Source: CAYRFF01 sp964423575
Lineage (GTDB): Bacteria; Bacteroidota; Bacteroidia; Chitinophagales; Saprospiraceae
Assembly (NCBI GenBank): GCA_964423575.1
Contig: CAYRFF010000012.1
Location: 1 to 64,000 of the forward strand
Reading direction: 5' to 3'
DNA: 64,000 nucleotides
Position 1 is the first letter of the stretch, and each line of letters starts with the position of its first letter. The position numbers were made by a program, and so were the translations under genes. Of the stretch, positions 44,204 to 55,300 are shown piece by piece. The notes beneath the pieces are model-generated. The model was not told the DNA's origin. It saw only the letters and a program-made list of their open reading frames with translations, and made no database searches.

Positions 44204-47200
44204 TTACATCTTGATAAAGGATTTAACGCCGGCAAATTTTCCTGACTGATACAGTTTCATGTAAAATATCCCCGACTGCAATCCGGAGCTCATATATCTG
44301 TATTCCCTTTCCTTATACTCCAGACTTTCCATTAATCTCCCCAGAGCATCATATATTTCCACTCTGTAATCAGCTGCCTGAGGATGTCTGAAAATCACAT
44401 AATCATTATGTGGATTGGGGAAAAGCTGCATTTCCGCTTCTACAAAATTAGTAGTAGAGCTATAGTTTACATCTACGACTATTACCGGAGAGTAATACAC
44501 ATTTCCTTCTTTGTCTTCTACCATATTTCTGTAGTAATACGTCTGCTTGTTTTCAATATCGTAATCGACATAAGTGAATTCTGCAGGATATGTCTGATTC
44601 CAGACAATAGTTATCGTATCAATCCCCGTGAAATTGATATTATCTGTTGACCTTTCAAGGATCATATACTCCAGGTCTTCATTGATCTTCAATTCCCAGC
44701 GTAAATCGACGAATGTGTCAACTTCTACAGTTCGCAGATCATACCATACATCTGCCAGTTTTACACCCAATGCATGAATAATCAAGGTGCCGTTCATCTC
44801 CTGAACTTCAGCATCTAATGCTATGATTCCGGAGGCTAAATTACCGATATCCGGGACAGAAACCGGTAAAAGCTCTTTATTCTTTTTATTCAATATTTTT
44901 CCATTTTCAGCAATAAAGCTGACTCCCAGATCACCCGGCCCATTTACTTCAGGATTGCTTGCCATCACTTCCGTAAATTCTTCTTCAGTAAAGAATAAAC
45001 GGGCTGTATAGCTTCCCGGATCTATGCAATCATCGATATTGTCGATATCAAAAGAACGTGCAAGAATAGCAACGCGATCACCATTTGCGGAAGCATAAAC
45101 ATCATCATAATAAGCATTCTTCACTCCTGCTCCTACCGTACCGAGTTGTACAGTCGGGTTAATGCCTATCAACAAGCTATCATTCACACTTGTGAGGTAT
45201 TGGAAAGTGTTCTCAGCATTGATGGTACAAAAGGTGGAATATGCACTCTTTACCAACACACCAATAGGTTCAGACGGAAAATCACAGCCTTCTATGCAAC
45301 CTGTCAGATCCATAGCCAAGAGCTTGAAAAAGAATCGGGAACTCTTGTTGACATCTGCTGTAATTTTCATAACTACATCTTCATCCGGATTTCCGCAATT
45401 GAACGATAGTAAAACCTCCCCTTCTGTACCGGAAGGAAGGCATTGCGGTATAACTTTGGATGCAATAAGGTTCTGTCCATTATACACTTCAAAGCTGATA
45501 ATTCCCTCACAATCAACCTCACTTCCCAGTATGGTATATGGAATTTTTAGAATTGCATTCTGCATTCCCTGCAAATCGAGTTTACCGCTTATTTCAGATA
45601 CGTTGTGACCGCTCTGAGTTCCCATATAAGCAGCATATTTACCGTTGTCTCTTCTTATAAGGTCTATAGGAGCAACAGTACTTACTTCCCACAATCCACC
45701 GTCGACATTATATTCAGACAACAAATTATTTAAGGCACAACCAGCTTCATACATCTCAACTACCCAATCACTCGTACTGCAACTATTTTCTGTTCTGAAT
45801 CGGAAATAGTTACGTATAAATTCAGCATTGAATTTCCTGGCAGATGAAGTATTGACAACTGTATCAAAGAGTATGTTTGCGAAATTCCCATCACCGGAAT
45901 ACTGGATTCTATAGCTTTCATTCTCTACCGCATCCTCCCATTCAATATTGAACTGTGAATCACTTAAGGTATTAAAGCTCATTTCCGGCGCGGACGGCAC
46001 TCCCGGCCCTATCTTGTAGTCAATAGTCAATGTTTCCGTTTTATCATCTACAGTAAATAATGCCTGGAAACTGAAGTCGCCCGGCGGAAGTTGATTTCCA
46101 TTGTCATTGAATACGACACATACAGTATCTCGTCCATAAGTCTCATGAGGAAATAATTCATACTCCAGTCCTGCCGGCACATTTTCCAGACTCACTTCAA
46201 TAGGCTTCTCATATCTTCCCAGTATATACAGGTTAAGCGTATCGGAAGACCCCGGACAATATTCGTAATCTCCAGGCAAAACAAATACATCCATGCGATC
46301 TCTTGATACTATAGTTGAAGACAAGTCAAAGAAATTCCGCTGATGTGTTTTTATCATAATGCGATAAGCGATTTCCTGAGAGTAATTAAATGGAAAATCG
46401 TAAAGCCCATTATTAGGAACATCAATTGCAATCGTATCTACTACTTCAAATGTGCTGTTATTCAGAAGGAATATATCCACTGAATTCACAAAGAAGGGCG
46501 CCTCCTGCAGATTAGCCGGATTCCATTGAAGATCCAGATAACTTCCTTCATGGACATAATGCAGACTGGTAGGGTGCGTTATTCTGAATCCATCACCGAC
46601 ATCAATCACTTCAATCTGAATAAATTCCTGGCTTACGCGTGGAGCGTCCGAGTGATTATCCCTGACTGTGACTCCCATATTTATCATGCGGTTTCTCTTT
46701 GGGAGCTGCTCCCAGGTTATATTCTGATTGGATGCAAGCGCTGAAAGAGAAGGTATATATCTTACCGGATTCTCATCGGGTAAAAAACCCTTGAAAAGTG
46801 GTCCATTTACTGCAGATCCATCAGGTGGCTGCGACACGATTTCAGTGTCGTATTGCTCCCAGGCATAGCTAAGAATATCATCTTCTGCATCGATTGCCGT
46901 AACATCCAGAAAGAACGGAGTTTTGGCCGGAATCTGAATATAATTGGATTCAAGAACAAGTTCCGGAGCTGAGTTATTGTATTCTTCTTCTTCCTGACAA
47001 GTCAGTCTACTCAGGAAATTATTTATTTCAATCAAATTTCCACCGTGGAATAAGGCATTACTATTGTTTTGAATATTGGGTCCGCATATTCCTGCATAAC
47101 CCATAATGGAATTCCCACTTCCGGGCTCAAATGCCGTTGCATCCTCTCTATTTCCTCCGCATGAATTATTAAAAGAGTGGTTGGCTCCAAACTGATGCCC

Positions 47201-48235
47201 CATTTCATGTGCTACATAATCAATATCATAAGGATCACCCTGAGGCCTTGAACTCCCCGTTACACCGCGGGCTTTATTTCTTCGATTACACACAGACTCC
47301 AGGTAGGCAACACCTCCTCCTCCGGTACTGAACACGTGTCCTATATCATAATTCTCAGTTCCGATTACGTTATCCAGGTTTGTTTGGTTTTCCCGTAGCA
47401 GGCTATTTGATGAATTATTGGAATATGGATCAGTATTCGCATCGAGGTAAATTATTTCATCATTATTGGGAACGAGTTCCATTTGAACTCCGACATCTCT
47501 CCTATAAATAGCGTTTACCCTGTTCATTGTCGTAACCATCCCCGACAAAGCCCCTTCTACAGTTCCTCCGTAAAACCTAGCATATTCTCCCGTACAGGCT
47601 AGAGCAAGTCGGAATGTCTTCATGACTGAGATTGATTCACGAGCTGCCTTTGAGGACAACACTGCCTTATCCTGCTCTTCTGATTCATTGATGTTTATGC
47701 CTTTCGGCAAATGTAGATCGGAGTCGTAACCGCACTCCATTCTCTGCTTGGAAGATTGGAATTTGTCCGCCTCATAGGAAATATACAGGCCTTCCTTCAC
47801 CTCCAATGGATCTATATAAACAGGATTATCATTGAAGAAAACCATTGCATGGAGCCCATTTGCCCCATAATCGACATAAACAGGAGTTCCATTGTAATCT
47901 CCTGTCCAACTTCTTATCATCGGAAACTTCTGCTGTAAGCCCTTTGACATAAGTCTGTTGACTTTAAGGTTTACAGAAATGATTTTCCCATCGGGAAGAG
48001 GGAGCTCAAGATTAATATTTTCATTTAATGCACTTCCGGATTGAATTCGGCCAAGGAATTGCCCGGTCTGAATCTTAAAAATCTTTCCATCGACTTGCTG
48101 ATAATGTCCATCAGAATAATGCTGCAATGCATGAGTCGTTTCGGATTGTACCGCAGTCCAGGATTGTGCATTTAATATGGTAACAAATAAAAAAAGGAAG
48201 CTAAAGCTTAGTAATGTAAGGCCGTTTTTTTTCAT
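44204..48235 (-). CDS. Secreted metzincin (reprolysin-like) metalloprotease with T9SS sorting domain
   Basis: 1343 residues. Signal peptide (core LTLLSFSFLFLFVTILNA). A propeptide of about 200 residues is followed by the protease domain (about 201-410), with the zinc motif HEMGHQFGANH (H343, E344, H347, H353) and a Met-turn NSIMGYAGIC, which places it in the metzincins of M12B_3 type. Three or so beta-sandwich domains follow (about 430-820, including a fibronectin-like SAPEMSFNTLSDS stretch), then a long linker. The C-terminal sorting domain (about 1260-1343) has LFPNPHNDYVIF and GIFYMKLYQSGKF. It should be exported by the type IX system. One 13-mer copy lies in it. Confidence 0.88.
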   Translation of the reverse strand: MKKNGLTLLSFSFLFLFVTILNAQSWTAVQSETTHALQHYSDGHYQQVDGKIFKIQTGQFLGRIQSGSALNENINLELPLPDGKIISVNLKVNRLMSKGLQQKFPMIRSWTGDYNGTPVYVDYGANGLHAMVFFNDNPVYIDPLEVKEGLYISYEADKFQSSKQRMECGYDSDLHLPKGININESEEQDKAVLSSKAARESISVMKTFRLALACTGEYARFYGGTVEGALSGMVTTMNRVNAIYRRDVGVQMELVPNNDEIIYLDANTDPYSNNSSNSLLRENQTNLDNVIGTENYDIGHVFSTGGGGVAYLESVCNRRNKARGVTGSSRPQGDPYDIDYVAHEMGHQFGANHSFNNSCGGNREDATAFEPGSGNSIMGYAGICGPNIQNNSNALFHGGNLIEINNFLSRLTCQEEEEYNNSAPELVLESNYIQIPAKTPFFLDVTAIDAEDDILSYAWEQYDTEIVSQPPDGSAVNGPLFKGFLPDENPVRYIPSLSALASNQNITWEQLPKRNRMINMGVTVRDNHSDAPRVSQEFIQIEVIDVGDGFRITHPTSLHYVHEGSYLDLQWNPANLQEAPFFVNSVDIFLLNNSTFEVVDTIAIDVPNNGLYDFPFNYSQEIAYRIMIKTHQRNFFDLSSTIVSRDRMDVFVLPGDYEYCPGSSDTLNLYILGRYEKPIEVSLENVPAGLEYELFPHETYGRDTVCVVFNDNGNQLPPGDFSFQALFTVDDKTETLTIDYKIGPGVPSAPEMSFNTLSDSQFNIEWEDAVENESYRIQYSGDGNFANILFDTVVNTSSARKFNAEFIRNYFRFRTENSCSTSDWVVEMYEAGCALNNLLSEYNVDGGLWEVSTVAPIDLIRRDNGKYAAYMGTQSGHNVSEISGKLDLQGMQNAILKIPYTILGSEVDCEGIISFEVYNGQNLIASKVIPQCLPSGTEGEVLLSFNCGNPDEDVVMKITADVNKSSRFFFKLLAMDLTGCIEGCDFPSEPIGVLVKSAYSTFCTINAENTFQYLTSVNDSLLIGINPTVQLGTVGAGVKNAYYDDVYASANGDRVAILARSFDIDNIDDCIDPGSYTARLFFTEEEFTEVMASNPEVNGPGDLGVSFIAENGKILNKKNKELLPVSVPDIGNLASGIIALDAEVQEMNGTLIIHALGVKLADVWYDLRTVEVDTFVDLRWELKINEDLEYMILERSTDNINFTGIDTITIVWNQTYPAEFTYVDYDIENKQTYYYRNMVEDKEGNVYYSPVIVVDVNYSSTTNFVEAEMQLFPNPHNDYVIFRHPQAADYRVEIYDALGRLMESLEYKEREYRYMSSGLQSGIFYMKLYQSGKFAGVKSFIKM
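45082..45094 (-). repeat. 13-mer GCTTYCGCAAATG, exact copy 6
   Basis: Sense strand of the metzincin protease gene, encoding A-S-A-N. Confidence 0.8.
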
Positions 48236-48346
48236 AATGAAGGTTTACTGTACGAAATAAATTACCAATGTAAGGATTATTTACATTACCCACCGTATTC
48301 ACAAAGTAATTTATCCGAGCTGAATATTTATACGCCGAGCCTTTAT

Positions 48347-48832
48347 TCAGAGACTTTTATCCACTTCATCCCATTCACTGAAAGGATGCTTAAGCAGGCT
48401 GGCATTATAATACCTTCTAACTCCGGTCACTTCTTTCCCTAGCCAGGCAGGCTTGGCATATTTCTCCCCGGCCTCGCGCAATTCTATTTCGGCAACAATA
48501 AGACCTGAGTTTTCACCATGAAATTCATCTACCTCATACAGATGAGATCTGTATTTTACCAGATGGCGCGTTTTATCAATTATCCCCGGTTCACATAGTT
48601 CCAAAAGAGCCTTTGCATCAGCAAGAGAAATTTCCTTTTCCCACTCATAGCGACTCGTTCCGTCTTCTGAAGTGCTTCCCTTAATTGTGAGAAAGGCAGA
48701 GTCGTCCGTGATGCGAATACGCACATTGCGCTCCGGGCTTGAATTGAGATATCCCTGTGTAATCCTGAGGGTTTTATACGCCCTGGACTTAAATTCCTGA
48801 CTTTTAATTAAGAATTTGCGTTCAATTTCCAT
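48347..48832 (-). CDS. CYTH-domain protein (triphosphatase-like)
   Basis: 161 residues opening with the CYTH ExExK motif MEIERKFLIK (E2, E4, K6). Beta-barrel strands with alternating charges follow (ITQGYLNSSPERNVRIRI, FLTIKGSTSEDGTSRYEWEKEI, YEVDEFHGENSGLIVAEIEL). The fold hydrolyses inorganic triphosphate or thiamine triphosphate in many bacteria; cyclase activity is unlikely. It is alone between the metzincin gene and the C10-protease cluster. Confidence 0.9.
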   Translation of the reverse strand: MEIERKFLIKSQEFKSRAYKTLRITQGYLNSSPERNVRIRITDDSAFLTIKGSTSEDGTSRYEWEKEISLADAKALLELCEPGIIDKTRHLVKYRSHLYEVDEFHGENSGLIVAEIELREAGEKYAKPAWLGKEVTGVRRYYNASLLKHPFSEWDEVDKSL

Positions 48833-48909
48833 TCAACCAAATTCTGTTTTTCGCATTATCCTCAGTCAAAATATAGATATTGATTCCATTACAAATAAAG
48901 CTTATTCCC

Positions 48910-49428
48910 TTAATATTTGCCATCTTTCACCTTCAAAGCCTCACAGATTTTATCTAGTTCATTTCGTTTGATAAGGTTATTCAGCTGTTGTTGGATATTA
49001 TCAAAATCCGACTTATAGCCGCATTGATATATTTCTGCCAACGGATTTTTATCAACTATCGACCTGTATAGTTCTTCAATTGACGGTAGGAGCATCAAAG
49101 CGGCATACTCTTTATAAGTCCATTTAAGAAAAGCAACATTCTCTCCAATTCCTTTATTATCGAGCAAATATCCGTCATTAAGGGAAGTTGGAGTCAAAAA
49201 TGTTTTGCCGACCTTCACATCTTGCGGATGCGGGTATGAAACAATCTCCGTTTTATCATCCGATAATAAAACAGGAACAAGGTCGCTATAATCGGCTACC
49301 GCTTTATAAACAATTACTGGTGCACCAGGGATATATTCCGGTGTGGTCGGACCTACCTTATGTGCCTTATTATTCATCTTGCAACTACCAATCAGCAACA
49401 GTATCGAAAATATTCCAATGAGTCTCAT
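48910..49428 (-). CDS. Small lipoprotein overlapping the C10 protease gene
   Basis: 172 residues. Signal peptide with lipobox IGSC (Cys near 16). The body contains GAPVIVYKAVADYSDLVPV, SDDKTEIVSYPHPQDVKVG and LLDNKGIGENVAFLKWTYKEY, a combination I associate with a conserved Bacteroidota lipoprotein family of unknown function. Its ATG overlaps the stop of the C10 protease gene by four bases, so the two are translated together. A link to the protease, for example as an inhibitor or retention factor, is a guess from the arrangement. Confidence 0.75.
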   Translation of the reverse strand: MRLIGIFSILLLIGSCKMNNKAHKVGPTTPEYIPGAPVIVYKAVADYSDLVPVLLSDDKTEIVSYPHPQDVKVGKTFLTPTSLNDGYLLDNKGIGENVAFLKWTYKEYAALMLLPSIEELYRSIVDKNPLAEIYQCGYKSDFDNIQQQLNNLIKRNELDKICEALKVKDGKY

Positions 49429-52010
49429 CTTTTAATGATTATCTTTTTTGTTAGTAAGCCTTGATCCGTATTTATTACTACAAAGTAAACTCCATCGAGC
49501 CAAGATGAAGTTTCTAATCTAAACTTTTGCTGGGCTTTAGTCACTTCCTTATAAATAATTTGGTTGCCGGTAACGTCATATACCGACACGGAGGAGACAT
49601 CATACGGGAATCGATCGAAGTCTATATTGATAAAATCCTGAGCGGGATTCGGGAATACATTCACCAAACCGTCATCGTCTATAATCTCAACAGCAGTGGA
49701 AGGCGACCTGGTTATCTTCAGGTCAAGCAGATAGGTTCCTGTTTCTCCGGTATAATACGGAGAAACAAAAAAGTAAACTGTTTTTCCCCCATTAACGTCA
49801 ATGCTGCCGTTAAATACATCATCATACGCATCTGACCATTTAGAGCCATCCACAGAATAGGAGAAAAGTGCATCAAGGGAATAACTCTTTCCATTACCAC
49901 TGTTGTAGCTATCGTGAAGTCTGGGAACAATTTTATAACTATACCCTGAAGGCAATTGGATTTTGTAATAATCATAATCAACACCATTGTGACAATTGGA
50001 TCCGGAGGTATTAATAGTTACACTATTACCTGAAAAAGAGAGTGGAAGTTTGTATGCAGCTGATGCACTGTTATTAGGTTCGTATGAATCTGGTGAAAGG
50101 GCAGACTCCTCCACAATAACATAAATTGGGTTGGAATAATCAGAACTACCGGCGTAATACCATGATGACGACCCTTCTTCCCGGAAGGCAACCTCCATCA
50201 GATAAGTGCCCGGCTCCACAGTAATGGTGTTCTCAAAATTCATACCGTCGGTATAGTGATAGTTAGGCGGCAGGCCACGGCTTTCATTTAATATCGCAAT
50301 ATTTTGCGCCCAACTACCGGTAAGGTTAGCTAAATTCACCCTTATATCTCCATAAAAAGTACTATTTCCTGTATTGAGTACATCGACATTTATCCTCGCC
50401 GTTTGTCCTTGGATAAGCTTGCCATTATTATTTGTTATTGTGAATTTGGAATTCACTTCAATGTTAGCTGAATAAAAAAACTCCAATGCGATCAGATTGG
50501 TGTAGCTGCCATCCCCAACAATGGTCCAGCCGCTCGAACCTGACTTGAAAAATAGCGCAATATAATATTTCCCTGGTACGAATTTGGGAGATCCATCATT
50601 GATAAAATCCATGCTCCTATACTTCATACTTGAAATATTAAACTCAGTAGTCTCTATAAAGTCAACAAAATTATAACTTGCATCAAAGACGGCCGCACCA
50701 AGCTGTCCAGAAAAAGCTGTACTTCCATAATTGGCGACATCGGCTGACACACCGAATGAGGAGGTAAACCATATTTTAGTTGAGGGCATTGTCAAAGAAG
50801 AATACAATCTGATATCAGTTGAATTTTCCGTACTTCCGCCCGGTTTGATACCATATATTAGCCTTTGATTAGAATTAAAACCACCTGTTCCACCACCGGT
50901 CCCGAGAGTGCCGGGATTCAGCGCATTGACTGTAAAATAGCCGTCAGAACTGCCGCCCCAGCCCCAGTTGAAATGGAAGTAACCATTGTTGTCATATCCA
51001 TCGCAAACGAAAGAATGACCACCGCCCGATCCGGTACCGGCGTATTGCACAGGGCGTCCGGCATCCAACTCGGATTTGATAAGGTTTTTCCATTGTGTTT
51101 CAGTATAATTCGCTCTGTGAATTCCCTTGACGGTCGAAGCATATCCAAAATAATTTTTGAGGGCGTCAGCAACATCTAGCGTAGCAGCACCACTTCCACC
51201 TTCAGCGCTTACACCGTAATTCATATCAATACTGACACCGCATTGATACATCAAGGTTGCAACTGCATCATTATTTGATGTGACTCTATTGGGCATTGAT
51301 GACCATTGATAAGTCGTGCTTCCGAAATTGGCTGACAAAGTTCCGTATCGAGGGTGATTGTATGAATGGAATCCGGTACCATTGGCAGGATGATTCCAGA
51401 ATTTCATTATCTGCGCCATCGCTGTCGCTACACAACCAGTAACTGTCCTTGCACCTTTTGCATTATCATACGGGCAAAGGGCGTTGAAATAAGGAGATTG
51501 ATTCCATTTAGTAGTAATCAATGGGTTAACCGCTGTGGTTCCCAATGCAGCAAAACGATCGGTATTTCCATCGATATAATCTTTCCAGTCCTGCAAAATC
51601 TCTGCAGTAGGTTGCAGGTCATTTTCAATCGCATATCGAATCTGATTCTTATATCCTTCAAGCCATTTCATAACTTCCTGAGGTATATTGTCACCATCGA
51701 AAACACCTTCATCAGAATAGCCCAATACAGGAATAACAGAGTCTTCACCCGACACTATGACGAAGCCTTCATTACCGGAATTGAAAACATAAAAATAAAC
51801 TATGTTGTCGTTTGTTAATGTAGTTGCATGACCGCTCGGTACTGATTTATAAGCAAGAGTCAAATCAGTTGGATATAAGTGCTGCATTCTTTGCTGACCG
51901 GACATGAAAGTTTCCGCAACCTTTCTCGCAATACCCTCATCAATGGGACCAGCATAAACTACAGAATATAAAAAGACGAAGAAAATAGTGAAGAGGAAAT
52001 TCTTGTTCAT
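49425..52010 (-). CDS. C10 (streptopain-like) cysteine protease with T9SS sorting domain
   Basis: 861 residues. Signal peptide (core LFTIFFVFLYSVVYA). An N-terminal Spi-like prodomain (about 25-150, starting GIARKVAETFMSGQ) precedes the catalytic domain with Cys193 (TGCVATAMAQIMKFW), His332 (GGHSFVCDGY) and a Trp-rich FNWGWGG near 348. Several beta-sandwich repeats follow, then a pre-peptidase-type domain and a C-terminal sorting domain (VNVFPNPAQDFINIDF, GVYFVVINTDQGL). It should be released or bound at the surface through the type IX system. Promoter elements lie just upstream. Confidence 0.92.
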   Translation of the reverse strand: MNKNFLFTIFFVFLYSVVYAGPIDEGIARKVAETFMSGQQRMQHLYPTDLTLAYKSVPSGHATTLTNDNIVYFYVFNSGNEGFVIVSGEDSVIPVLGYSDEGVFDGDNIPQEVMKWLEGYKNQIRYAIENDLQPTAEILQDWKDYIDGNTDRFAALGTTAVNPLITTKWNQSPYFNALCPYDNAKGARTVTGCVATAMAQIMKFWNHPANGTGFHSYNHPRYGTLSANFGSTTYQWSSMPNRVTSNNDAVATLMYQCGVSIDMNYGVSAEGGSGAATLDVADALKNYFGYASTVKGIHRANYTETQWKNLIKSELDAGRPVQYAGTGSGGGHSFVCDGYDNNGYFHFNWGWGGSSDGYFTVNALNPGTLGTGGGTGGFNSNQRLIYGIKPGGSTENSTDIRLYSSLTMPSTKIWFTSSFGVSADVANYGSTAFSGQLGAAVFDASYNFVDFIETTEFNISSMKYRSMDFINDGSPKFVPGKYYIALFFKSGSSGWTIVGDGSYTNLIALEFFYSANIEVNSKFTITNNNGKLIQGQTARINVDVLNTGNSTFYGDIRVNLANLTGSWAQNIAILNESRGLPPNYHYTDGMNFENTITVEPGTYLMEVAFREEGSSSWYYAGSSDYSNPIYVIVEESALSPDSYEPNNSASAAYKLPLSFSGNSVTINTSGSNCHNGVDYDYYKIQLPSGYSYKIVPRLHDSYNSGNGKSYSLDALFSYSVDGSKWSDAYDDVFNGSIDVNGGKTVYFFVSPYYTGETGTYLLDLKITRSPSTAVEIIDDDGLVNVFPNPAQDFINIDFDRFPYDVSSVSVYDVTGNQIIYKEVTKAQQKFRLETSSWLDGVYFVVINTDQGLLTKKIIIKR

Positions 52011-52394
52011 AAGTAGTGTTTTGTCAAATTTAAGTTAAGATGATGTTGAGAACTCAAACATCAAAACCATAATTGCGATTAAATATAGGCTTTTTTTGAT
52101 TAAAGGCACAAATAATTTGGAAAACAATTCTTACTATACAAATGGAATAGATATAGCTTTTTATTTGACATACGTATATCCTGCAAAACAATAGCGTGGC
52201 AAGGTGAGCTTATGGCAAGACTTTTCCCACTTTTATTCTTTTTTCAAAATCCTTACAATATTTGACACAGAAAGGGATTAAGAGTTCTAAAATATCCTAG
52301 CCAACCGACTTTGCGAAAAAATCAAGCTTGCTATCTATACCTATCCCAGCAAAAAGACCTATTCTGCCTGTTCCCTTTTGTTAAACAAAGCAAT
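52011..52394. other. Intergenic region before the C10 protease gene
   Basis: 384 bases, AT-rich, holding the C10 promoter next to the gene. The remainder up to the end of the neighbouring surface-protein gene shows nothing I can name. Confidence 0.5.
52025..52058 (-). promoter_or_regulatory. Promoter of the C10 protease gene
   Basis: On the minus strand TTTG (52055-52058) and TAAATTTG (52025-52032) are separated by 22 bases, matching both Bacteroidota boxes. The gene starts 15 bases after the -7 box. Confidence 0.55.
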
Positions 52395-55300
52395 TTATAT
52401 CACAACGCATTTTCCAGTGAGAATTATTCTTCCTTCTTTCACGATATGCCAGTAAAACACCCCGGCAGATTCCATCTTTCGCTTGAAAACAGTTGACTGA
52501 CTGTTGTAATTAAAGCTTTCGGTTGAAATTTTCTCTCCTCTGCTGGAATATAGGTCAAAGCTATAAATTCCCGGCTCGAGACTCTTCAGGGACAAATTAA
52601 TATCATTGCCTGCTTTAACCGGTTGAGGATACATAACAAAGTCAGGCGTAACCGGATTTTCAGTCGCAGTCTTTGGATCTACCAGTACAAAGGTAAACTC
52701 CCGGTCACAATCCTTACTATCGGTCACGGTCACAGAATAATCACCGGCAGGCACGTCAATTATATAGCGTTGCTTATCTCCATTACTCCAGTTAAACCTA
52801 TAAGGAGGTGTTCCTCCTTCTGCAACAACTGCGATATTTCCAGTCTTCTTTTCTTCATCAAAATAGATAATGGTATCTCTCAGACGGATATTTTCATTGG
52901 CAGTCAAATTTAAGATAATTGTAGAATCACAGCCATAGCGATTGGCTCCCGGCATGTGAATTTCATAAACTCCCGTTTCATCATAAAACCTGTTGTTGAG
53001 GGAAAACACTTCATCACCACATATAAAGGCATTTAAGTTTACTGTGATAGATTCCCTTACTATAACTTTCATAGAGTTCTCCGCTTCTGTTGCACATACG
53101 GCATCTGCCAAAGAATCAACCTTAAAAACAGTTGTTGATGCTCCCAGAAATTGGAAGGAATGATGCCGTTCACTGGTAGTTCTGCTTCCCAGATGCATAC
53201 CATTAAAGGAAGGATTAAATGTAAACGGTGGTTTTCCGACCAGTTCAATTTCTATTAGTGTAGAATCTCCTCTACATATTTCTATATCATCCGGCACGAG
53301 AGCCAGTGGAGAGTCTGTAACCGCAACATGAACGGTATCTCTCAGGCTACAACCATTGGCATCTGTTAATAAAAGTGCCCAGTCACGGGATTCACTCGGA
53401 CTTATAACGGGATTAGCTCCTCTTAGACCCTGTTCATTCCATCTGTAGCTGTACGGCTTTCTACCTCCTTGTGCTGTCGGATTACCACCTAAAACAAACT
53501 CATGATCTCGACATATAAGCACTTCGTCCGGCCCAGCGTTAATGTCCAGCTTAGGGAGTACGGTGACCTGATAAAAGTTAGGCGGTCCGTAGCAGTTGGA
53601 AGTATCCATTGCATACACGGTATATTCGACTATCTGAGTTTCGTACGAATTATTCACGAGAGTCTGATTAATCGACTGCCCGTACCCGTGAGTAGCTCCT
53701 TCGACATAATCACCGGGAAATACTGACCATCTGTATAATTCGATAGAATCGGAAGCAGCAAAGTTCAGATTCACTGTTTCACCACTACAGATCGTATCCG
53801 TGTACATTTCTATAATTGGCCCGGGACAACAAGTAAATGGCACTCTGAATGTACTCTTTAAATCTGTCAGACAGGCAGCCATATCCCTGTTTCCTATCTC
53901 TCCATCGGATAAAGTCATAATTTGCAGGATTGCATAATATAAACTATCCGGCGTGCAATGGGGATACGGTGTCAATCGAGCTTTAAATTCAACGACCCAT
54001 TCAAAATAATGAATGTCGTCACACAGTGCTCCATCACCTCTACTGGAATCCAGTTCTTCTACGCTGTTCTCCATAAAGTACCAGCCCGGTGAAGTCTCTT
54101 TTCCTTTCTCGTAGCCTTTGACCGGGTTTTCCAGGTTATAGTGTGCTTCTCCTGCTTTATACCAGTCCCATTTCCCATCGCTGTATGCTTCCGGGCTTTT
54201 CACCTTTACTCTCAGTTCTCCGTCAGCGTCAAAAGACTTTGTATCCCATCCCACCATAAAATCCGGTACAATTCCCTGTATCCAGTTACATTTGGTCGGA
54301 TGCCAGTTGCTTACCGTATATCTAAAATGCAGTTCTTCTCCGGATCTATACGGTCCTTCCAGCGGAGAGCCAAGCGACGCATGGACTACTTCCAGACTGT
54401 AATTCTCATTACAGAAATAATTATCATTTTCTGCTTCTATACAAAACTCAAAATGCCCCACACTTCCCATCGCATCACTGATAACAAAGTAATATGTCGT
54501 ATCTAGAACATCCGGTCTGAATGTCATCTTTAGCTCGCCTCTGTTACCGAGGTCACATTTGACGAAAGTCAGCTCATCACAATCTCCATAGAAGACTGCA
54601 AGCTGAGGAACATAAAAATCTCCACTATTGATATTTATGTTTATCTGATGCATAAATGAGTCGACGTAGAGCTTATAAAAAACGGATGGATTGGGGAATT
54701 CCGCACAATAGCGAGTGCTGTCAAATGGCCCCACAGTCGCACCGATATTACAACCGGTAAAGCAGTAATAGGAATCATCCACTCTCAGCACAATCTCCTC
54801 CGCATCTTCGCAGAATTCATTTTCAGCACAACCCGGAGGGGAAATTATGGGGTTTAGACATATCTTGAATGTATTCCCCGTTTCCTCCTTGCTGCTGACC
54901 ATTATATAGTATCTCTTTTCAGGCACGAGCCCGTAGACTGAGAATTTATCCCTACCATGACCGCAATACCCCTTTAAAAAAGTGGGTTTATCATAACAGT
55001 CTTCACCCGGCTGTAATTCGTACACACCTATACTATATGCTTCCTGATTTAAAGAAATAGGCGTAAAGTCTATCTCCATTGCCTTTACATCTTTGGGCAT
55101 AAGAAACTTGTACCACACTGACCTTTCATCGGGATTGGTACAGCTGGGGTTGTTAGTATCATAAGTCGCATTCAGAAGTGTACCATTCACGCAGCTGCTA
55201 TCCGCCTTTATATGGATCGCGTGGCATAACTCATCATTTGGTGAACCTGAATTAGTGGGAGTATTGAACATGCACATAGCAATCTGATTGCTTTCTGCAT

